A stretch of 64,000 bases of DNA from Candidatus Gastranaerophilales bacterium (GTDB taxonomy: Bacteria > Cyanobacteriota > Vampirovibrionia > Gastranaerophilales > Gastranaerophilaceae): NCBI GenBank assembly GCA_944323135.1, contig CALURI010000001.1, positions 1 through 64,000 on the forward strand, written 5' to 3'. Position 1 is the stretch's first letter; the number at the start of each line of letters is the position of its first letter. Position numbers and translations under genes: made by a program. Positions 18,792-27,551 of the stretch are shown here, one piece after another. The notes beneath the pieces were generated by a model. It saw nothing but the letters and a program-made list of their open reading frames with translations, was not told where the DNA came from and did no database searches.

Positions 18792-19871
18792 TTATTTTTT
18801 AAATATTATCTGATGTAATTTCTTTAATCCTAAACCCGCATAAGTTGTCACAACCATAGTTACAACAAAATATAAATAAGTTGTCTGTACAGGGTTATAA
18901 ATCCAATAAATATCGTGATTTGCACGTTCTGAAATCGGAATACCATGCATCCACATAAAAATTGCAGTCATTATGTACATAACAAGCAAATGATTTGCCA
19001 TTATATGATAAGTAACATTACCCATATCCTGAACAAATTTTATATCTTTAACAAACGGGTAAAGAATTTTCACAGTAAATAATGACGCCCAAATTCCGGT
19101 TAAAGCAGTTATAATCGGGACAAATAACTGATCATCAAACCTTGCCCATACAAGAACATAACTCAAACCAATTCCATGTTCAGGGTCATAATCTCTATTA
19201 AACATCCAAAGTATAGATTGCAATACAAATACAACACCAAACCACTTTGGCGTAAAAATATTATAATTATCTTTTATATAATGAGTATAAAAATATCCCA
19301 AATATACAAAAAACATAGAAAACATTGTTCTAATTACAATTAACATTAAAGGAGTAACTGCAAACCACTTTTCAAAAGGGATTGCAAGCACACCTAAAAT
19401 CGTAAAAAATCCTAAATGAACAAATTTATTTTTTGTCACAGCATTCAAAGCTCTGAACAAAAATAAAAAAGTAATCATTGTCATAAATAACTGTGTAACA
19501 AACCACAAAGGACAAGACAGGTCAAATTGATGCCCGTTTAAAAACGGAGTAATAAAAAAGTTTTTAAAGCTCAAAGGCATCCCCCAGAATTTTCCTGTAA
19601 GTTTTGCAATCAAAATTGTAACCAGCATATAAAATAAGTTGTACCAAAAATAAGGCACTAAAAGACTTTTTATACGCCTTTCGACAAAATTTGAAACATC
19701 TGTCAAATATTTATCCTTAAACAAACAGCCTGATATAAAGAAAAACAGTGCAAGCTGAAAAGAATAAGGAGGGAAAATTCCTAATAATGAAAACTCTAAA
19801 TGCCCTGATACAACAAGCAAAATTGCTAAAGCTTTCAATACATTCATTTCATTTGAAAAAACTTTGTCCAT
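18792..19871 (-). CDS. Acyltransferase 3 family membrane protein
   Basis: A 359-residue protein with about ten membrane helices. It has the family's N-terminal signature: NVLKALAILLVVSGH with the conserved histidine H24, followed by FFFISGCLF and an RRIKSLLVPYFWY segment. These inner-membrane enzymes transfer acetyl or other acyl groups to sugars of cell-surface polymers such as O-antigen or exopolysaccharide. No polysaccharide cluster is adjacent, so the acceptor is unknown. A TATCAT box six bases before the ATG suggests a leaderless transcript. Confidence 0.85.
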   Translation of the reverse strand: MDKVFSNEMNVLKALAILLVVSGHLEFSLLGIFPPYSFQLALFFFISGCLFKDKYLTDVSNFVERRIKSLLVPYFWYNLFYMLVTILIAKLTGKFWGMPLSFKNFFITPFLNGHQFDLSCPLWFVTQLFMTMITFLFLFRALNAVTKNKFVHLGFFTILGVLAIPFEKWFAVTPLMLIVIRTMFSMFFVYLGYFYTHYIKDNYNIFTPKWFGVVFVLQSILWMFNRDYDPEHGIGLSYVLVWARFDDQLFVPIITALTGIWASLFTVKILYPFVKDIKFVQDMGNVTYHIMANHLLVMYIMTAIFMWMHGIPISERANHDIYWIYNPVQTTYLYFVVTMVVTTYAGLGLKKLHQIIFKK

Positions 19872-19877
19872 AAAAAA

Positions 19878-19886
19878 ATGATAACA
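19878..19886 (-). promoter_or_regulatory. Extended -10 box, leaderless promoter of the acyltransferase
   Basis: On the minus strand TGTTATCAT (extended -10 TGn plus TATCAT) is followed by six T and then the ATG at 19871; no ribosome site exists. Confidence 0.4.
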
Positions 19887-19947
19887 TAAATATCAACTTA
19901 AATATATTTACCTTAAAAATATAATGAAAAATAATTACGTAAAAAAT

Positions 19948-21495
19948 TTAAGATTTTTTCAAATTTACTTTCAACAAAAATCCTAAAGGGATCATGAAAA
20001 ATGATACAAGTGCAAACAAAGCAAATACATCTGAATAAGCAAATATTTTAGCTTGGACAATCAGCTGTTTGTAATACATTGCACCTGCTTTATGCATAGC
20101 AGCATATTCCGGCAAACTATTCATAAATTTATGTCCCATCAAAGATAATCTATGAAAATATACAGGATTTGTCAATGCTAAATTCCCGACAAGATAAGTC
20201 TGATGCACCTGAGATAATCTTGCGACCATAGTCGATGACAAAGATATACTTAACACAGTTGCAACACATTTTGCTAAACTATGTAATCCGGCCCCATTAG
20301 ATAATTCTGATTTTGGCAAAGTTCCTAAAACAAGGCCTGAAATAGGTATAAAAGTTAATATTACCCCTACCCCCAACAAAATATTTGGTAAAATAATAAA
20401 TCCAAATGAAGTCATTAAAGTTAAATTTGTATAATAATAAGTCGACACACCGATAAATACGAAACCTACAGCTATTAAAATTCTATTGTCAATCTTAGCA
20501 ACCAACTTATCAATTATACATAACATAATAAGACAAGATATAACACGAGGAGCCAAAGATAAACCGCCTAAATAAGCAGTATACCCCATAATACTTTGCA
20601 AATATTTTGGTAAAAGAACTATCGTTACATAAATAATCATATTTACAAATGCACCTAAATATGTACCGATTGCAAAATTCTTATCTTTTAAAATCCTTAA
20701 ATTTACCATCGGATCTTTATTTTCAATTTCCCAAACAACGAAAAATATAAAAGAGAAAAATGAAATTCCGCTTAACCAGCAAACCCAAGTCGTATCGAAC
20801 CAGTTATATTGTTCACCCTTATCTAAAACTACCTGCATTGTAAATAGCCATACAGCAAGTAAAATAAATCCAATAACATCAACTTTTTTCGGTTTAATCC
20901 TATTTGGATTTTCGGGAATAAACATATGTATTAAAAAACAAGAAATTATCCCAACCGGTATATTCATTAAATAAATCCACTGCCAACTTGAATTATCAAC
21001 AATAAAACCTCCCACAGTAGGTCCCATAATTGAAGATACCATAACCGCTAACGCAAACAATGCCATAGCCCGTCCTCTTTGTTCAAAAGGGAAACTTGAT
21101 ATTAAAATAGCTTGAGAAATCGGCATCAAAGGACCTCCGCCAATCCCTTGAATTACTCTTCCTATAACCATCATATTTAAACTCGGCGCAAACGCACAAA
21201 TTATTGAACCTATTGTAAAAACAGCAATAAAAACTTTTAAAAAATTTACCCTACCCATCAAATTTTCAAACCAAGCAGTCAATGGTAAAAGAATGGCATT
21301 TGCGACCATATAACTTGTAATAACCCAGTTAGCCTCATCAAGAGTCGCGCCGAAATATCCTGCTATATGAGGAATAGCGACGTTTGTTTCAGACGTTGCT
21401 AACATTGCAAAAGCAGTCGGGAATAAAATTGTTACAGCTACAAGCCAAACAGGAATTTCTTTACTTTGTTCAATTGTCAATGACTGCTGACTCAT
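19948..21495 (-). CDS. DHA2 (EmrB/QacA-type) multidrug MFS exporter
   Basis: A 515-residue protein with 14 predicted helices. It shows the DHA2 signatures: RVIQGIGGGPLMP (motif C region), the FEQRGRAMALFAL loop and GPTVGGFIVDNSSWQWIY. It is a proton-driven exporter of toxic organic compounds in the inner membrane. It is the same length as, and plainly similar to, the EmrB-type protein at 44964, but here no EmrA-like or TolC gene is adjacent, so its partners are unknown. The ribosome site is AAGGAAA. Substrate unknown. Confidence 0.85.
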   Translation of the reverse strand: MSQQSLTIEQSKEIPVWLVAVTILFPTAFAMLATSETNVAIPHIAGYFGATLDEANWVITSYMVANAILLPLTAWFENLMGRVNFLKVFIAVFTIGSIICAFAPSLNMMVIGRVIQGIGGGPLMPISQAILISSFPFEQRGRAMALFALAVMVSSIMGPTVGGFIVDNSSWQWIYLMNIPVGIISCFLIHMFIPENPNRIKPKKVDVIGFILLAVWLFTMQVVLDKGEQYNWFDTTWVCWLSGISFFSFIFFVVWEIENKDPMVNLRILKDKNFAIGTYLGAFVNMIIYVTIVLLPKYLQSIMGYTAYLGGLSLAPRVISCLIMLCIIDKLVAKIDNRILIAVGFVFIGVSTYYYTNLTLMTSFGFIILPNILLGVGVILTFIPISGLVLGTLPKSELSNGAGLHSLAKCVATVLSISLSSTMVARLSQVHQTYLVGNLALTNPVYFHRLSLMGHKFMNSLPEYAAMHKAGAMYYKQLIVQAKIFAYSDVFALFALVSFFMIPLGFLLKVNLKKS

Positions 21496-21576
21496 TTAAT
21501 AATTTCCTTATTTGAAATCAAAATCTAAAATTATGTAAAATTAGCCCTATTAACTTTCCAACTATTAAATAAGAAT

Positions 21577-21984
21577 CTATTTTTTGAAAAATTTTATAAG
21601 TTTTTTAAATATATTTGAAGATTTTTGATTTTCTGAAAAATTTACAAGATTATTTTTTAGAAGTTTTTTGTATAATTTAACAACTGATTTTTCAGCTGAA
21701 ACAAAAAGTTTTTCAGATAGTTCTTCTTTCGGAGTACCTTTTGGTGTTATATAGCAATCTGTCGCAAAATAATAAAAATCACCAACCTTTTTTGTAGATG
21801 TTGTTAAATACATATCATGATTTGACAAATATTTATTATCCTTACATTTAGATGACCTGATATCTACTTTGGCTTCATCTGCAAGAGCTTGCAGTTCTTT
21901 TTCATTGTTAAGTTTTCCATTTAACAAATCATTTGCTTCCCAACCGCTAAAAGCCGGAGATGAACTATTAAATATTATTTTCAT
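21577..21984 (-). CDS. Lineage-specific small protein with N-terminal F-x-G motif
   Basis: A 135-residue soluble protein beginning MKIIFNSSSPAFSGWEAND. The SxxPAFSG motif near residue 10 resembles motifs in several other uncharacterised proteins of this window. The rest is Lys-rich and predicted mixed helix and strand, ending in a basic helix (KKLIKFFKK). No signal peptide and no known domain. It lies between the EmrB-like gene and tRNA-Ser. Function unknown. Confidence 0.55.
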   Translation of the reverse strand: MKIIFNSSSPAFSGWEANDLLNGKLNNEKELQALADEAKVDIRSSKCKDNKYLSNHDMYLTTSTKKVGDFYYFATDCYITPKGTPKEELSEKLFVSAEKSVVKLYKKLLKNNLVNFSENQKSSNIFKKLIKFFKK

Positions 21985-22010
21985 AAATACTCTTTCAAGA
22001 AACTAAAAAT

Positions 22011-22097
22011 CAGAGGGGATGGGATTCGAACCCACGGTGGAATTGCTCCCACACAACCTTTCCAAGATTGCACCTTAAACCTCTCGGACACCCCTCT
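22011..22097 (-). tRNA. tRNA-Ser (anticodon GGA)
   Basis: On the minus strand the acceptor strands AGAGGGG and CCCCTCT pair fully, discriminator G follows, and CCA is not encoded. The anticodon loop CTTGGAAA carries GGA, reading UCC/UCU serine codons. A long variable arm (GGAGC...GCTCC-like class II arm) and the T loop GTTCGAATC support a serine tRNA of 87 bases. Confidence 0.95.
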
Positions 22098-22147
22098 TTA
22101 GGTTTATTAATTTAAGTAATTCTATATTATCACAAACATTTCTTTTA

Positions 22148-22156
22148 TGCTAAGAT
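22148..22156 (+). promoter_or_regulatory. Extended -10 box, leaderless promoter of aroA
   Basis: TGCTAAGAT (extended -10) ends six bases before the ATG at 22163 and there is no ribosome site. The expected transcription start coincides with the start codon. Confidence 0.45.
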
Positions 22157-22162
22157 ATTTTT

Positions 22163-23437
22163 ATGCAAAAAATTGTAAATAAAGTCAATAAAGGTCTAAA
22201 CGGCTCTGTTACAATTCCTTCTGACAAATCTATTTCCCACAGAGCTGTAATGTTTACCTCAATTGCAAACGGCAAATCAGTCATTAAAAATTTTTCAAGC
22301 GGACAAGATCCTCACTCATCTCTCAAAGTATGCAAAGCTCTGGGAATTAATGCAAATTTTGAAAATAATTCTCTCATAATTTATTCCAAAGGGGTATTAT
22401 CTAAACCAATACAAGAACTTGACTGCGGGAATTCAGGCACAACAATGCGACTTATGTCAGGAATTTTGGCAGGACAAAAATTTAATTCTACATTAATCGG
22501 AGATGAAAGTCTTTCGAAACGTCCGATGAAAAGAGTAATCGAACCGCTATCGCTTATGGGAGCTAAAATCGAATCAAATGAATTCAAAGCCCCGTTAAAA
22601 ATTTATGGCAATGAATTAAATCCTATTAATTATATTTCAAAACTCGCTTCAGCTCAGGTTAAATCCTGTATTCTCTTAGCAGGCTTAAATATTGACGGAC
22701 AAACATCATTTACAGAACCCTATGTATCAAGAAATCATACTGAAATTATGCTTAAATACATGGGAGCAAATATCTCAGTTAATAATACAACCGTTACAAT
22801 AGAAAAATCAGAGCTTGAGCCAAAAACTATTGAAATCTGCGGTGACATATCATCTGCCGCATATTTTATCGTTGCAGGATTAATCGTTCCGAATTCAAAA
22901 ATTATATTAAAAAATGTAGGACTAAATCCAACAAGAACAGGTATTCTTGAAGTTGCAGAAAAAATGGGCGGCAATATAGAAATTTTAGATAAAAGAAATA
23001 TTTCAGGAGAAGATATAGGGGATATACAAATTTCTTATTCAGACCTGAAAGCCTGCACTATTGAAGGAGATATAATCCCAAGACTTATCGACGAACTTCC
23101 TGTAATAGCAGTTCTTGCAACTCAAGCCAAAGGGACTACAACAATTAAAGATGCTCAAGATTTACGAAATAAAGAATCTGACAGGATTAAAGCAGTTGTA
23201 ACAGAACTCAAAAAAATCGGGGCAAATATTGAAGAAACCATTGACGGATTTATTATAAACGGCAAACAATCTCTCAAAGGTGATTCAGAAGTTGAAACAT
23301 ACCATGATCACAGACTTGCAATGAGTTTATATGTTGCAGGATTGATTTGCAATAAACCAATCTCAATTAATGGTTTTGAATGGGTAGATATATCTTTTCC
23401 GGAATTTGAAAAACTATTTTCTTCAATAACTATGTAA
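22163..23437 (+). CDS. aroA: 3-phosphoshikimate 1-carboxyvinyltransferase (EPSP synthase)
   Basis: A 424-residue cytoplasmic enzyme of the shikimate pathway that joins shikimate-3-phosphate and PEP. Family signatures are clear: SDKSISHRAV (residues 20-29), LDCGNSGTTMRL near 90-101, SLSKRPMKR, and RNKESDRIKA with the active-site Glu/Asp region, then HDHRLAMS near the end. Length fits the 425-430 residues of bacterial enzymes. It is a single-gene unit, transcribed away from tRNA-Ser. A divergent promoter for the tRNA probably shares the 65-base gap. Confidence 0.97.
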   Translation: MQKIVNKVNKGLNGSVTIPSDKSISHRAVMFTSIANGKSVIKNFSSGQDPHSSLKVCKALGINANFENNSLIIYSKGVLSKPIQELDCGNSGTTMRLMSGILAGQKFNSTLIGDESLSKRPMKRVIEPLSLMGAKIESNEFKAPLKIYGNELNPINYISKLASAQVKSCILLAGLNIDGQTSFTEPYVSRNHTEIMLKYMGANISVNNTTVTIEKSELEPKTIEICGDISSAAYFIVAGLIVPNSKIILKNVGLNPTRTGILEVAEKMGGNIEILDKRNISGEDIGDIQISYSDLKACTIEGDIIPRLIDELPVIAVLATQAKGTTTIKDAQDLRNKESDRIKAVVTELKKIGANIEETIDGFIINGKQSLKGDSEVETYHDHRLAMSLYVAGLICNKPISINGFEWVDISFPEFEKLFSSITM

Positions 23438-23539
23438 CGAATTATTAACAAATATTTTTCATAAAGCGCAATTTTTCCTGCGAAAAATTTTTTATATATA
23501 CAAAGTTAGGTTATTTTAAATTTATTGAAAGGTTAGGTT

Positions 23540-24601
23540 ATGGCAGGAGAAATTTCAAATTTATACGGAGCTAATTTATATGGCTCAAATATGAATAACA
23601 ACAATTTGTATGCTTTAAACAATGATGATTTTTTAGCACAACAATACTTTGCTCAACAACCAAGTCAACCAGCATTTCAAGGTTATCAACAACCACAAAC
23701 TGATACATTTGAAAAAAGCGGTGGAATAGGAATTGGTTCCGGATTAACTATGGGTGCTTTAGCTGGTCTAGGTACAGGTGCAGGAGTTTATTTTTGGGGA
23801 ACTAATCCGATAAAAGACGGAAAAGTTGATGAAAAATTTATCAAAAATTACAACAACACAAATCTTAAAAATGCAAAAATAGAAGCATTTAAAGAATTAT
23901 ATACACAAAAAGCACAACCAATTTTTAACACTTTGGGTATAAAAGATTTGGATCAATACAACGCAATAAAAAAATTAGCAAATGCCGGTAAACTAGAAGA
24001 CTTAAGCGAAGAAACAAGAAAATTATTACCGGATAATATTAAAACACCTGCAGATGCAAAAGCTATAGTTAATCAAGCAAAACCTGAATTAGATAAGATT
24101 AATATCAAAAAAATTGCAGCACAGGTAAAAAACGGTATGGACAATACTTACTCTATAGATTATAATACAACTCAATTACAAAAATTTGAAAATATTAAAG
24201 CAAAAATTGACAAATTACCAAAAGATGCCTCAGTTGCAGACTTAGAAAAATTCTTCATTGATAATGCCGAAACATTCAAACTAAAAGGCACAAAAAATGA
24301 AATTGCAGCAAAAGCTCAAAGAATTGCAGCTCATCATGGGTCAAAAGAAAACCTTCTTAATCTTTACCAAGCCCGCATTGATGCAAAAAAACAATATTTA
24401 GAAGATCTTAAATCCGGATACTCAAATATAATAAAAGAAAACTGGGACGAAACCCAAAAAGCTTTCAAAAAAGATGCTCCTGAAGAATTAACAAAAGCAT
24501 TTAAATCATTCAAATGGAATAAGACATTAAAATTCGGCGGAATTGCAACTGCAGTAGGACTTGTAATAGGTTTATTAATGGACAATTCATCTTCAAAATA
24601 A
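23540..24601 (+). CDS. Lineage-specific helical protein with F-x-G motif and C-terminal membrane helix
   Basis: A 353-residue protein. The N-terminus is rich in Asn, Tyr and Gln and contains QPAFQGYQQ near residues 47-55. A Gly-rich hydrophobic segment (about 66-88) and a C-terminal one (about 330-348) are probable membrane helices, with a long Lys-rich helical region between. A GGTTAGG element before the ATG may serve as the ribosome site. No enzyme motif is seen. A clear terminator follows. It looks like one of the large membrane-associated families specific to these bacteria; function unknown. Confidence 0.6.
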   Translation: MAGEISNLYGANLYGSNMNNNNLYALNNDDFLAQQYFAQQPSQPAFQGYQQPQTDTFEKSGGIGIGSGLTMGALAGLGTGAGVYFWGTNPIKDGKVDEKFIKNYNNTNLKNAKIEAFKELYTQKAQPIFNTLGIKDLDQYNAIKKLANAGKLEDLSEETRKLLPDNIKTPADAKAIVNQAKPELDKINIKKIAAQVKNGMDNTYSIDYNTTQLQKFENIKAKIDKLPKDASVADLEKFFIDNAETFKLKGTKNEIAAKAQRIAAHHGSKENLLNLYQARIDAKKQYLEDLKSGYSNIIKENWDETQKAFKKDAPEELTKAFKSFKWNKTLKFGGIATAVGLVIGLLMDNSSSK

Positions 24602-24632
24602 TTAATTAATATACAACCCCAAATATAAAATA

Positions 24633-24663
24633 AAACGGTCAAAATTATAAATTTTGGCCGTTT
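24633..24663 (+). terminator. Rho-independent terminator
   Basis: AAACGGTCAAAATT pairs with AATTTTGGCCGTTT around loop ATA (one G-T pair), followed by a weak T-rich tail. It ends the gene at 23540-24601. Confidence 0.75.
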
Positions 24664-24694
24664 ATGTTTTATAACATATTAACTTGAAAATGTA

Positions 24695-24723
24695 TTGACA
24701 AATTCAAAGCAATATTCTACAAT
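24695..24723 (+). promoter_or_regulatory. Strong promoter, leaderless start
   Basis: TTGACA (24695-24700), a 17-base spacer and TACAAT (24718-24723), then six bases to the ATG at 24730. This is nearly the consensus promoter, and it places the start of the RNA on the ATG. Confidence 0.65.
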
Positions 24724-24729
24724 ATACCT

Positions 24730-25362
24730 ATGGAAAAATTGTGTAATTTAGGTGAAGAATTTAATTGTCCCAAACACAAATGGGGAGGCAAACGTTTAAA
24801 TGCAGGGAGAAAACGTACCTGCTTAAAAAAAATTCCGTTTAACAGAAGAATTAATGAAAATATATTAAATATCCTACGGGAATATGCGAATTTACATAAT
24901 ATAACAGAAACAGAAGCACTTGAAAGTGCAATACTGCTTCAAACAAATATTGAGAAACTAAAAGGAGGACAAATTATGAAAATTGCAATACCAACAGCAG
25001 ACGGAAAATTATGTGCACATTTCGGGCACTGCGAATCATTTACCTTTGTAGATGTAAATCCTGATACAAAAGGAATTTTAAATATCGAAAATAAAGTTCC
25101 GGAAGAAGGCATCAGTTGTCAAAGTGCAAGCTGGATATCAGAGCAAGGCGCAAATATTGTATTAGCAGGCGGAATGGGAGCAAGACCGATTGCAATATTC
25201 AATCAAAACGGTGTAAAAGTTGTAGCAGGATGTCCGGAAATTGATATTAAAGAAGTTGTCAGTGCATTCTTAAATTCAACACTTGTAACAGGTGAAAATT
25301 CTTGCGGCGGCGAACACAGTCATTGCCACGGACATCACCACTGTCATAACCATAATTCATAA
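24730..25362 (+). CDS. DNA-binding-like N-terminus fused in frame to a NifX/NifB-type (Fe-Mo cofactor) domain
   Basis: A 210-residue frame in two parts. Residues 1-78 contain CPKHKWGGKRLNAGRKRTC, a basic GRK motif, and a ribbon-helix-helix-like segment up to residue 75. Residues 83-185 are a dinitrogenase iron-molybdenum cofactor family domain (MKIAIPTADGKLCAHFGHC, then GGMGARPIAIFNQNGV). The tail is rich in His and Cys (CGGEHSHCHGHHHCHNH), which suggests metal binding. The domain start at residue 83 is a methionine with its own perfect ribosome site, so the same message may give both a long and a short (128-residue) protein. Such domains bind iron-sulphur or metal clusters in many anaerobes without nitrogenase. 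Confidence 0.8.
   Translation: MEKLCNLGEEFNCPKHKWGGKRLNAGRKRTCLKKIPFNRRINENILNILREYANLHNITETEALESAILLQTNIEKLKGGQIMKIAIPTADGKLCAHFGHCESFTFVDVNPDTKGILNIENKVPEEGISCQSASWISEQGANIVLAGGMGARPIAIFNQNGVKVVAGCPEIDIKEVVSAFLNSTLVTGENSCGGEHSHCHGHHHCHNHNS
24961..24978 (+). promoter_or_regulatory. Internal ribosome site and ATG inside the fusion frame
   Basis: AAAGGAGG (24961-24968) lies seven bases before an in-frame ATG at 24976, exactly where the NifX-like domain begins. It is better than most ribosome sites in the window and strongly suggests independent translation of the C-terminal part. Confidence 0.7.
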
Positions 25363-25382
25363 TATTTTATTAATTTTACATT

Positions 25383-25421
25383 AAAAACTTGAGGAAAATA
25401 AAATATTTCCCTCAAGTTTTT
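25383..25421. terminator. Bidirectional terminator
   Basis: AAAAACTTGAGG pairs with CCTCAAGTTTTT with further pairing inside the loop; A run left, T run right. It separates the convergent NifX-like and LysR genes. Confidence 0.85.
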
Positions 25422-25446
25422 ATATACTATATCTTTAAATATTATT

Positions 25447-26340
25447 TTAAACATTTAATGATTCAGATAATTTTTCTAAAAATAATTTTGCTGCAGGGGA
25501 AAATTCCTGATATTTTTTCCATACAAAATCTAATCCAGATTCCAACTTTGGCTTCAAAGGTTTAAAACACAATTCACTGTCACCTGTTGTATTAACAAGC
25601 TTATCAAGTGTAATTGCATATCCTATTCCGGCTTTAACCATTATAGCTGCATTATACACAAGATTGTATGTTGCCGTAATATTTAAATAGTAAAATTTTT
25701 CACCAAACCAATCTAAAAAACCGCTTTCTGCGGAATATTTTTTAGACATTTGTCTTGATGCTATAATGGGAACCGAAACTAAATCCTCAAGAGTGACAAA
25801 ATCTTTTTTCGCTAAAGGACTGCTTTTAAGCATTAAAACACCCCACAAATCTTTTTCAGGTAATGTTATATTATCATACTTCGATAAATCAATAGGTTGA
25901 ATTAAAACTCCGAAATCTAAAAGTCCTTTATCAATCTTTTCTGTTACATCTTCTGCATTTCCGCTGTAAACATGAAATTTTATATCAGGATATTCACGTT
26001 GAATATCTTTCATAACCTGAGCAATATATTTCATAGAATCGGTTTCCCCGCTCCCTATATAAATATCACCCCCAATAACAACATTTATTGAATTAAATTC
26101 AGCCTCTGTTTTTTCAACCATATCAACAATTTCTTCTGCACGTTTTTTCAAAATTATTCCTTCAGGAGTAAGAGTAACTTTATGTTTTCCTCTAATCAGC
26201 AATTTTTGTCCGAGCTCTTTTTCCAAATCCTGAAGCTGACGAGACAAAGTGGGTTGTGTTAAATGCAAGAAATTTGCAGCTTTTGTTATGGAACTTTCTC
26301 TTGCAACTGCCAAAAAATATCTTAAAACACGAAATTCCAT
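25447..26340 (-). CDS. LysR-family transcriptional regulator
   Basis: A 297-residue regulator with the standard N-terminal winged HTH (EFRVLRYFLAVARESSIT, then AANFLHLTQPTLSRQL) and a LysR substrate-binding domain from about 90. The effector is unknown. It is divergent from the hydrolase at 26474 with a 133-base gap, the classic layout for a LysR protein and its target, so control of that gene is likely. The ribosome site is AGAAGG. Confidence 0.92.
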   Translation of the reverse strand: MEFRVLRYFLAVARESSITKAANFLHLTQPTLSRQLQDLEKELGQKLLIRGKHKVTLTPEGIILKKRAEEIVDMVEKTEAEFNSINVVIGGDIYIGSGETDSMKYIAQVMKDIQREYPDIKFHVYSGNAEDVTEKIDKGLLDFGVLIQPIDLSKYDNITLPEKDLWGVLMLKSSPLAKKDFVTLEDLVSVPIIASRQMSKKYSAESGFLDWFGEKFYYLNITATYNLVYNAAIMVKAGIGYAITLDKLVNTTGDSELCFKPLKPKLESGLDFVWKKYQEFSPAAKLFLEKLSESLNV

Positions 26341-26473
26341 ATATATACACCTTCTTCTTTATAAATTTACTATACAATTTTATTATTATGCCTGTCAAGT
26401 ATAATTAAATATGTATTATAAGTATTTGCTATTTTTAAATAATCGTAAATAATAAAAAAAGGAGGCATATAAT

Positions 26474-27367
26474 TTGGAAATCATAAGAGTAAAAACCCAA
26501 AGAGGGCTTGAATTAAAAGGCGCCATGTGGGGAAATAATAAAACGGATACTGTTGTCATAATAATGAGCGGTATATGCAGTAACGTATTTCAAAACGATT
26601 TGCTTCCTGCAACAGGAGAATTACTGAGAGCAAGTAATATTGCATGTATTGCAGGGCATGCAATGGATGCTTTTTCAATGATTGCATATTCAGACTTAAA
26701 AAATCACACCCAATTATATACAGGAGTTGTATTTGATGATTTTAATCTTGCATTTGAAGATGTAGAAAGCTACGTAAAATATGCGAAAAATCTTGGATTT
26801 AAGAACATAATACTTGCAGGGCATTCACTTGGATCAAACAAAATTATAAATTATCTTGGGAATACCCCTGATAACTTTGTAGATAACTTTATTATAAGTG
26901 CACCTGTAGATTTGAGTTACTGGTGGGATATTACAGAAGAAAAAGATATGTATTTGAAAACAGCACAAAAATTTGTTGAAGAAGGCCGCGGGAAAGATAT
27001 ATTACCTTTTGTATTTGGTGGATTTTCGCCAATGTGCGCAGAAACTCTTTTGTCATTTTATAATGCTTATAATCTAAAAAATTGCCCTGTTTTAAGCAAT
27101 GACGGAGAAACAAATTCACTTTCATCAATAAAAATTTCTGGAGCATTTGTAATTGGTGAAAAAGACAGTATGACCGGCGGAGATGCAAAACTTTTTATGG
27201 AAAAAATTAATTCATACTGTAAATATGCTAAAGAAAACAAAATAATTGTCATTCCACAAGCTTCACATATATTTTTTGGGAAACACAAAGAATATGCAAC
27301 AGCAATATTAGAATGCGTTGAAAATTTTGTAGGAAACAAAAATATTAATAAAATAATTGAAAAATAA
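26474..27367 (+). CDS. Alpha/beta-hydrolase
   Basis: A 297-residue cytoplasmic hydrolase. The nucleophile elbow is AGHSLGS (S118), a likely acid is D in VIGEKDSMTGG, and the histidine is in QASHIFFGK near the end. The fold is similar to small esterase or DUF1749-type hydrolases. It starts with TTG, supported by GGAGG eight bases upstream. It is divergent from a LysR gene that probably controls it. The substrate is unknown; esterase or thioesterase activity is the general expectation. Confidence 0.8.
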   Translation: MEIIRVKTQRGLELKGAMWGNNKTDTVVIIMSGICSNVFQNDLLPATGELLRASNIACIAGHAMDAFSMIAYSDLKNHTQLYTGVVFDDFNLAFEDVESYVKYAKNLGFKNIILAGHSLGSNKIINYLGNTPDNFVDNFIISAPVDLSYWWDITEEKDMYLKTAQKFVEEGRGKDILPFVFGGFSPMCAETLLSFYNAYNLKNCPVLSNDGETNSLSSIKISGAFVIGEKDSMTGGDAKLFMEKINSYCKYAKENKIIVIPQASHIFFGKHKEYATAILECVENFVGNKNINKIIEK

Positions 27368-27381
27368 AGTATATAAAGTTA

Positions 27382-27410
27382 AGAGATTATTATTAAATAA
27401 TCTCTTTTTT
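27382..27410 (+). terminator. Rho-independent terminator
   Basis: AGAGATTATT pairs with AATAATCTCT (27382-27391, 27396-27405), followed by six T. It ends the hydrolase gene. Confidence 0.8.
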
Positions 27411-27426
27411 ATATATACACAAATTA

Positions 27427-27456
27427 TTGACAGTTACTTCAAAAAGCAGGTATAAT
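27427..27456 (+). promoter_or_regulatory. Consensus promoter of tRNA-Thr
   Basis: TTGACA (27427-27432) and TATAAT (27451-27456) with an 18-base spacer: both hexamers match the sigma-70 consensus perfectly, as expected for a stable RNA. Confidence 0.85.
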
Positions 27457-27466
27457 ATTTTCGTAA

Positions 27467-27539
27467 GCCGATGTAGCTCAGTTGGTAGAGCAACTCATTC
27501 GTAATGAGTAGGTCAAGGGTTCAAGTCCCTTTATCGGCT
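27467..27539 (+). tRNA. tRNA-Thr (anticodon CGT)
   Basis: Acceptor GCCGATG pairs with TATCGGC, discriminator T. D arm GCTC/GAGC, anticodon arm ACTCA-TTCGTAA-TGAGT with anticodon CGT (reads ACG), and T arm with loop TTCAAGT. Length 73; CCA is not encoded. Confidence 0.95.
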
Positions 27540-27551
27540 TATTTTTTATGC

